Notes under the pieces: generated by a model
The model's database searches: none
Seen by the model: the letters and a program-made list of their open reading frames with translations, nothing else
Told to the model about the DNA's origin: nothing
From: Ligustrum vulgare
Lineage: Eukaryota; Streptophyta; Magnoliopsida; Lamiales; Oleaceae
Assembly (NCBI GenBank): GCA_963555705.1
Contig: OY743184.1
Location: 24,030,859 to 24,094,858 of the forward strand
Reading direction: 5' to 3'
DNA: 64,000 nucleotides
Made by a program: the position numbers and the translations under genes
In this document: positions 58,715-64,000 of the stretch, piece by piece
Layout of the letters: the number at the start of each line of letters is the position of its first letter
Position numbering within the stretch: position 1 is the first letter of the stretch

Positions 58715-59209
58715 TTAGTCCTCGGCACCAAACCTCTCCTCTGCTTCCTCGAGCACTTCACAATCAGCGTCATCTTCCTCCTCAAAAGGGCTGAGGTCGA
58801 GATCATCAGCACCTAGGGGGAAGGCGGCCATAGGGCTCATGTCTAGCTCAGGCATCTTCTGAAGGCACCAAGCCCTTGCCTGATTTATTGCTTGGGAGTA
58901 AGACTCCAATGCATACGTGCCCAAGGCAAGCTTGTAATCTTCAGAACCCTTGAAGGACTCTATGGCTGACGCTTGGATTTGGGGCTCCAGTGCTTGAGCC
59001 TGCTCGAGCTCCCCTGCGTAAGGGCTAGCTTCAGCTCGAGCATTGTCCCGCTCTTGGAGAGCGGCCTCGAGGTCTGCCTTAACTTTACGCAGCTCCTCCT
59101 CGGTAATATTGGCCCGGGTGGCTTCGTATTGAACGGAGTGCACTAGTTGACTCGCAGTCTCACCCCGCTCAATGCTTTGGTTTGCAACTCCCCGGGTACT
59201 GCTCAACAT
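58715..59209 (-). CDS. Antisense gene of element D, last exon
   Basis: A 164-codon minus-strand frame encodes a coiled-coil segment (EEELRKVKADLEAALQERDN) and an acidic tail (SPFEEEDDADCEVLEEAEERF). It starts directly after a splice acceptor (CTTCAG|ATG at 59,210-59,211) and is in phase with a donor at 60,813, so it is probably the last exon of a spliced antisense transcript. Such antisense genes are found in Retand/Ogre-type elements; their function is unknown. Alternatively ATG 59,209 is a real start. Confidence 0.68.
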   Translation of the reverse strand: MLSSTRGVANQSIERGETASQLVHSVQYEATRANITEEELRKVKADLEAALQERDNARAEASPYAGELEQAQALEPQIQASAIESFKGSEDYKLALGTYALESYSQAINQARAWCLQKMPELDMSPMAAFPLGADDLDLSPFEEEDDADCEVLEEAEERFGAED

Positions 59210-59255
59210 CTGAAGATCGGGCGAATAAGTCGTAAAAATTCTGTGTAAATATGTA

Positions 59256-60769
59256 TGATAAGTGTATTTTATACACTTATTTGTATGTCTAAATTATGTG
59301 TAATTATTGTCATTTTGGAATATTTTCTATTTAATTTGTGTTTATCGTTTACTTTTCAAAAAATATCCCAAAAGATGAAGAATGATGAAATCAATGGAAA
59401 AAGGACACAATTGGATGTTAATTGGAGCTAAATTGGACAAGTGAGGAGTTTGTGACAACAACCGGGAAACATGCGTGGTGCCAAAGTGAAGAAATCAAAG
59501 GTTGGAGGAACGAATTGAAGGATATGAGAGCTTAAATGGCCAAATCAAGAAGAAGATAAAGTTTGGGGACTAAATTGCAATAATTGAAAGTTGAGGATTG
59601 AAGGTGCAATTAAAAGTCAGGGACTAAATTGTACAGCCGAGAAAAGAGGAAGTCGCGATCGCTGGATACGTTCCACGCGATCGCGAGATGGTGCAAATTC
59701 TTAACCCGAGAGTTTTTAACGTCTACCACACGATCGCCAGAAGTTCTACCACGCGATCGCGCGGTTGTCCGACTGGGCCGCAGATCAGATTTTTCTCGCG
59801 ATTTTTAACAGGCTTTGGGCTTTTTGACCTAGGTTTTCTCCAAAACCTATATATACAACATAAGAGGCACGAAAATCAGACCTTTGCCTCTCCATAGAAC
59901 GAGCCACAATAGAGAATTCAATATCAAATTCTTGGAGAATCAAGCATTGCAAAGGCGCGTGAATTGAAGATAATTGAAGAATCAAAACTTGGTGCAAGAT
60001 TTTCATTCTTTATATTATCTTTAATGAACGTCAATTTTTATTGTTTTTGTTATTTATTGATGATGTGTAACTAAATTCTATGTTTGGATGAACGATGTAG
60101 CCTAGTCAGATTATTTTAATTCCAAATTCCGTTGTTTTAATGTTTTGTTGCATGTATTGATTTATTATTGTTCTTAATGCTTGAATTGCTTGATCACCAA
60201 TTCATGATTTATTGAGTTATTTTCATAATCCGAGAGGTGAGTTAATAATTTAGAACGTGGTAATAAATCCAGTAATTGAACAAGAGATAGAGATATACTC
60301 GTGTTGTTATTGCGGTCGTGTGTGAATTCTTGTGTGTTATGCATCTAGATAAGGAATATTCGGACCCTCTGTAGAGATACATGGTTGACTTATTTAGGTA
60401 GAATTGATTTAAACTCGAGAGCATAATTTCAATTTAAATTAGTGAATTCGACCGAATGCATAATTAGTAAATAAAACTTGAATTGGAGTTAATATAATTG
60501 GCTAGGTGAAATCGGGATTCCCAACTACTTTACAATCGTATTTAAAAACAAAAGCAATTTCACAATTTTATTTCTTTAGTTTAATTCTTTAGTTGTAGTT
60601 AACAATTTCAAACAAATTCGCCCGTTCAAATAGAGTTAGGAACTAACACATTTCGGTACTTAATAGCAGTCCTCGTGGGACGATAATCCGGACTCTTAGG
60701 TCCACTTTATTACTTCTCATGACCCGTACACTTGCGGGGATATCTCGCATCGCGAGATATTAGTGAACA
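59256..60769 (+). mobile_element. Solo LTR E (family A-like) with 5-bp target duplication
   Basis: It begins TGATAAGTGTATTTTATACAC and ends ATTAGTGAACA. Exact ATGTA copies flank it (59,251-59,255 and 60,770-60,774). It is 1,514 bp, with a TATA box at 59,848-59,856 and a U5-like CTCGTGGGACGATAATCCGG block. No internal sequence is present, so it arose by LTR-LTR recombination. It sits within an intron of the antisense gene of element D, in plus orientation. Confidence 0.92.
59652..59764. promoter_or_regulatory. Paired CpG palindromes in LTR E U3
   Basis: Four modules around CGATCG occur in two pairs: TCGCGATCGC (59,653), CGCGATCGCG (about 59,676), ACGATCGCC (about 59,732) and CGCGATCGCGCGG (about 59,752). 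They sit at the same place relative to the GACTGGGCCG block and TATA box as the palindromes of LTR A, but with a different core. Confidence 0.75.
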
Positions 60770-60774
60770 ATGTA
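60770..60774. repeat. Target-site duplication of solo LTR E, right copy
   Basis: ATGTA repeats the five bases at 59,251-59,255. Confidence 0.88.
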
Positions 60775-60813
60775 TATTCGCTAAAGAATGACCACAAAAT
60801 CTCAAAGAACTAC

Positions 60814-61173
60814 CTGGAGAGCCGCGCTCATTATGTGTTCAACTCCCCGCTCCAGACCGATCTCATATTGATATTTTTTCACAAGGCCTGGATGCAGGGA
60901 GTCTTGCATCTTCCTCCTACAGTCGGCCAGAGAAGGGTTTTCGGCCTCAAGCTCGGAGTCAGAAGGAGGAGGTGCCCGACCCCTGGGTGGCCTTTCTTCC
61001 CTTGGTGGCGGGACATCCTCTTGAGATCGGGATGTTTGTCCCGAGCTTGAAGTTCCGGCTCTTCCCCTCTTTTGAGGGCGCCTCCTGGTCACTCCATCAA
61101 CAGCCCTCTTCGCCCGGGCATTTTGAGCCTTAGCTAGTGCGGCCTGCTTCAGAACCTCAGAGTCAAAAGCCAT
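60814..61173 (-). CDS. Antisense gene of element D, middle exon
   Basis: It encodes a basic, Pro/Arg-rich region (RRRPQKRGRAGTSSSG, RSQEDVPPPREERPPRGR) and ends at a donor (CTCCAG|GTAGTT) in phase zero at 60,814. The frame beyond the donor ends within four codons, as expected of an intron. An ATG at 61,173 may be a start, or the exon may extend upstream to an acceptor; the obvious CAG at about 61,203 is out of phase. Unidentified function; nuclear localisation is plausible from the basic stretches. Confidence 0.62.
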
Positions 61174-61261
61174 TCCGAAATAAGGATAAGAAGGTTAAGG
61201 TCCCCTGAAAAGTCTATAAAGATAAGCAAAAGGTAAAAAAGGGCATTTTTAATTACGTAAT

Positions 61262-62118
61262 TTAAGAGGCCGAACCCTACCTGGCTGAAGGTCAAGTCCG
61301 GCCTGGCCCAGAATGTCACTATTTGCTAGGTCACTGGCTTCCTCAGCCAGCAAACCAAAGTCACACACCCGGATAGCATCGGCCATAAGTTTTGTCACGG
61401 CCTCCTCACTCAGATTACCCATCCTATTAAAATTATCTACATCGGGTCTCCTGAAGGTCGGCCAGAATAGGGTTTCGCCCTCCTTGGGCTTGATAAAGAA
61501 AAACCTTTCCTTCCAATACTTTATGGAGGAAGGAACCCATGGAACCTCGAACCTACCCTTCCCGCACAGATACACAAAGCTGTTGCATCGGGGTAAGTAC
61601 TTAAGTTCTAACAAACATTTGCAAAGGTTAACAGTGGGCTCTATTCCTAAACTCCTACATATTATGAAAAAATATACTAGGATTCTCCACCCATTGGGAG
61701 CAAGCTGACCGGGCAATATGCTCGCGGTTAGTAAGAAATCCACAAAAAAATGGTGCAGGGGAAACCTAAGCCCGGCCACCAAGGCCTCATGGTACACAAC
61801 CATCTCCCCTTCCCGGCAATGATAAGAATATCCGTCCCTGTCCGGGACCCTGACAGTATACCTATCTACTAATTCGTATCTCCTCATGTCTACCTCGACC
61901 AAGTGTTCCTTCATTTTGTTGTAATAGGTCGGTAGCTCGAGCTCTGCCCTCCTAGGTTCCCTTACTACCCTAGGGTTCTCCTCGACCTCCTCCCCATTGT
62001 CAGACTCACCCTCATCCAAGTCAGGTGGGGGCTCGTAAAATCCTAATGGCTCGACCTCTAAAGGTTCATCTAGGTCCTCTACCTCCCTAAGGTCTTCCAC
62101 TGTCATACGTCTGGCCAT
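61262..62118 (-). CDS. Antisense gene of element D, first exon (plant gypsy-type 'transposase' domain)
   Basis: This 289-codon frame matches the family annotated as putative gypsy-type transposon protein (PF04195-like), found antisense between integrase and 3' LTR of Tat-type elements. Visible features are an acidic N-terminus (VEDLREVEDLDEPLEVEP), MVVYHEALVAGLRFPLHHFF, GWRILVYFFIICRSLGIEP and FEVPWVPSSIKYWKERFFFI. It probably splices at CCAG|GTAGGG (61,281/61,280), after which about seven codons run to a stop. Despite the annotated name there is no evidence it is a transposase. The frame is intact, unlike gag and integrase on the other strand. Confidence 0.8.
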
Positions 62119-62466
62119 ACTTTTCTATAATAAATAATAAAAGAGTTAGAGGGGTCGGGATAGGCCGAGCGTACCTAGGATGCTAGAAAATTTTTGTCGA
62201 AGTAGAGGTCGTGTGAGTCGCCCGACGAGTTCTCTGATTTCTCAAAATTTGCAAAGTAAATGTAAAGAGGTTATAGGGACCACATATATATAGGCAAAAT
62301 AGGCGGGAAAAATTTTAAAATCCTAAAGTTACTTTTCTGCCACGTGTCAACATCCTAGAAAATTCTTTTATGGCAAAAGCAATAAATATGATGAGTTGGC
62401 AAATTCAATATAACAGCTGTCATGCGCTCAGAAATCTTGTCCCGATCTCTGACGCACGGGGGTCAA
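62119..62466. other. Antisense leader, polypurine-like tract
   Basis: It lies between the antisense start codon and the 3' LTR. A G-rich CGCACGGGGGTCA (about 62,451-62,464) just before the LTR could be the plus-strand primer. The antisense promoter should lie here or in the LTR. Confidence 0.5.
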
Positions 62467-62858
62467 TGATCGGTATTATTTTTCTACTCCCTAACTTTAC
62501 GGAGAATTCCACGACCCGACCTGTTGAGGTCGCGGTCTTCCCTTGACCGACCCCTCGAGGTCATGAAATTCCTTTAACCGACCTGTTACTGAAAGCTTCA
62601 TGGTCGACATATGGCCGACTTCTTCGCTGTTCAACAATAACCGATGGTGCCTCCTTGATATACCCGGTCTCATGAAGGTCGAGATCATCCCGATCTGCTT
62701 CATTTGGACAGTTGGAGATAATTCTCACACCGGAGGGGCGACGGGGAGAATCCTCCTTGCCTTTTTTGCAGGTCATCCCAGGCGAGTTCATTATCTTTTC
62801 CAGCAATCAATTGTCATCAAATTCTGCCACGTCAAGGTTTGGATTTTTTACAGCATCA
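62467..62858 (+). repeat. 3' LTR of element D (392 bp, internally deleted)
   Basis: It matches the 5' LTR except for a clean 326-bp deletion (equivalent to about 52,932-53,257), whose ends share TAA. The deletion removes the TATA box. The ends and the following GCGGT duplication are intact. Confidence 0.92.
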
Positions 62859-62863
62859 GCGGT
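62859..62863. repeat. Target-site duplication of element D, right copy
   Basis: GCGGT matches 52,672-52,676 exactly. Confidence 0.92.
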
Positions 62864-63701
62864 TAATTGTGATTCAAGAAATCGATGAAACGTCATGTCC
62901 GAATATTATTCCAAGCCAGTCAGATTTCTGGATTCAAGTACATAACCTGCCCTTCATATTAATGAACAGAGAAATTGCAAAAATTATAGGCGCACAATAG
63001 GGAAGTTTTGTGGACGTTGATGTGGACTTGAATGGGTCTTGTTGGGGTTCACATGTGGGGTTCAGGGTTAAACTGGATGTATCAAACCCTTGGTGGCAAC
63101 AATGGATCTGCAACTAGGTTTTATGGGAGGTATGGTGAAAGTTGATTTCAAATATGAGAGACTACCCTAGTATTGTACACTTTGTGGCCATCTTGATCAT
63201 GGCTTCAAAGCCTGTTATCTGGAGGTCCCAGAAATACTAAGATGCCCGGAGAATCACCCCTTTGGGCATCATGTTCAAGCAGTGAACGGACAGTGGAGAG
63301 AATGGAGGAAACTGGACGGTGAAGGAAGGGAGAAATCCAATACTGCTGGTCATGATAATGAAGCAGAGAACAATAATGCCAATGGGGCTAATTCAGAATT
63401 TGAAGGCATGTCGGTAGAAGTGGGCGGCGAGAAGCAACAGGGAAAAGCTGAAACAAACATGAATATTGGAGCACAACTCCCTACGGCTCAAATCCAAACT
63501 TCCGACAAAATTTCAGGGTCCCTAAATCAGATACCCACTGCATCAAATGATGAACTTGCTTTAATTCTAGATTCTGGGAATTATCCTTGTGTGGCTCCTA
63601 ACTCAAACATAAATACTATCACTGTGGATCCAAACTGGGGGAATATTGATAAGAACACTGTTGATGTCAAAATATGTATTTTTAGCCAACAAAATAAGTG
63701 A
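62864..63701 (+). pseudogene. LINE ORF1-like pseudogene, part 2 (DUF4283 end plus zinc knuckle)
   Basis: The frame continues in phase from 52,676: QSDFWIQVHNLPFILMNRE, then a valine-rich strand region, KYERLP and the zinc knuckle CTLCGHLDHGFKAC (CX2CX4HX4C, 63,175-63,216). A low-complexity Asn/Gly-rich tail (63,282-63,701) follows. TAG stops fall at about 62,998, 63,115 and 63,170. This is the usual order in plant LINE ORF1 proteins, which bind RNA. No endonuclease or RT follows in the window. Confidence 0.8.
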
Positions 63702-64000
63702 AATGAAAGGGGATATGAAATGTATATTTATGTAGAAAAAAATGAGTTTTGAGCTTTATTGATGGAACTCTTAATTGAAATTTCGTTGGATCGACACAGA
63801 TTTTTTGAAGGAGTTGTTAATTTCCGTTTTTGAGCTTTTGAAGATCTCTGCAAGAAAAACCATGAAGAAGATATGGAAAAAGTGGGAATCCGTCCCCTTC
63901 TCTCTCCTCTTTGTATTATATATATATAATGATATTTATGCATCAAGTCCTTCATCTAATAATTACATATTGGATCAATCACTGTTAATTACAGACAATT
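63702..64000. other. Unassigned window end
   Basis: AT-rich, with a short (TA)n near 63,917-63,930. Any LINE ORF2 would begin further right, outside the window. Confidence 0.4.

Larger units (their letters stand above)
52677..62858 (+). mobile_element. Tat/Retand-like Ty3/gypsy element D, full length but decayed
   Basis: Both LTRs begin TGATCGGTATT and end CAGCATCA, with GCGGT duplicated at each side. Order on the plus strand: 5' LTR, primer site, gag, protease, RT, RNase H, second RNase H-like domain, integrase. Then come three coding blocks on the minus strand, a polypurine-like tract and the 3' LTR. The dual RNase H and an antisense gene before the 3' LTR are hallmarks of the Tat lineage, Retand-like branch. 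By eye about a dozen differences separate the shared 392 bp of the LTRs, so the insertion is not recent. A solo LTR (59,256-60,769) inserted later. Confidence 0.92.

Noticed and set aside
61174..61261. Splicing of the first to the middle antisense exon via the CAG at about 61,203
   Set aside because: Joining at that acceptor gives a stop soon after; the phase does not fit the open middle exon, so I left this intron undefined.
52677..62858. Element D considered as an endogenous pararetrovirus
   Set aside because: It has LTRs with target duplications, integrase and Tat-type dual RNase H; there is no movement protein or coat motif of pararetroviruses.

Overview
This window is nuclear DNA from a flowering plant, most likely a eudicot. 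It is AT-rich and made mostly of transposable elements of plant-specific lineages: a MULE carrying a Ulp1-like gene, Athila-like and Tat/Retand-like Ty3/gypsy elements, a degenerate Ty1/copia element, a Helitron, hAT- and Stowaway-type MITEs, a tRNA-derived SINE and a LINE remnant. No species can be named from the sequence. Only one locus looks like an intact host gene: an intronless glutaredoxin-domain, cysteine-rich protein on the minus strand at 44,139-45,569.

Layout. 1 to about 9,950 is a decayed MULE cut by the window edge, with a DUF1985/Ulp1 protease gene (+) converging on a MURA-type transposase (-). 10,040-16,862 holds two related Athila-like elements facing each other. 17,447-20,249 is a complete non-autonomous Helitron on the minus strand, holding a hairpin of about 295-bp arms. 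20,250-22,877 is gene and TE debris. 22,878-29,511 is a nest: LTR family A, a second piece of A split by element B (5-bp duplication AGAGT), and inside B an inverted gag-protease segment flanked by an exact 867-bp direct repeat. 30,200-34,333 contains an inverted A-type LTR remnant and a Ty1/copia remnant. 34,334-44,000 is AT-rich DNA with a three-copy repeat carrying Stowaway MITEs, a second Helitron end, a long-TIR foldback element and hAT MITEs. The host gene follows. 46,400-52,600 has a MITE, a SINE with 11-bp target duplications, a truncated Retand-like element and another A-type LTR. 52,677-62,858 is a structurally complete Tat/Retand-like element (718-bp and 392-bp LTRs, duplication GCGGT) with decayed gag, protease, RT/dual RNase H and integrase, a multi-exon antisense gene, and a solo LTR lodged in an antisense intron. 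This element sits inside a LINE ORF1-like pseudogene that resumes at 62,864.

The elements do not form a pathway. What the window records is successive insertion, recombination and methylation-like decay. The observations most worth a second look are the paired CpG palindromes upstream of the TATA box in three LTR types, the inverted gag-protease segment between exact repeats, the Helitron-borne hairpin, and the antisense gene whose splice sites flank a solo LTR. I saw no CRISPR array, rRNA, intact tRNA gene or clearly novel protein system.
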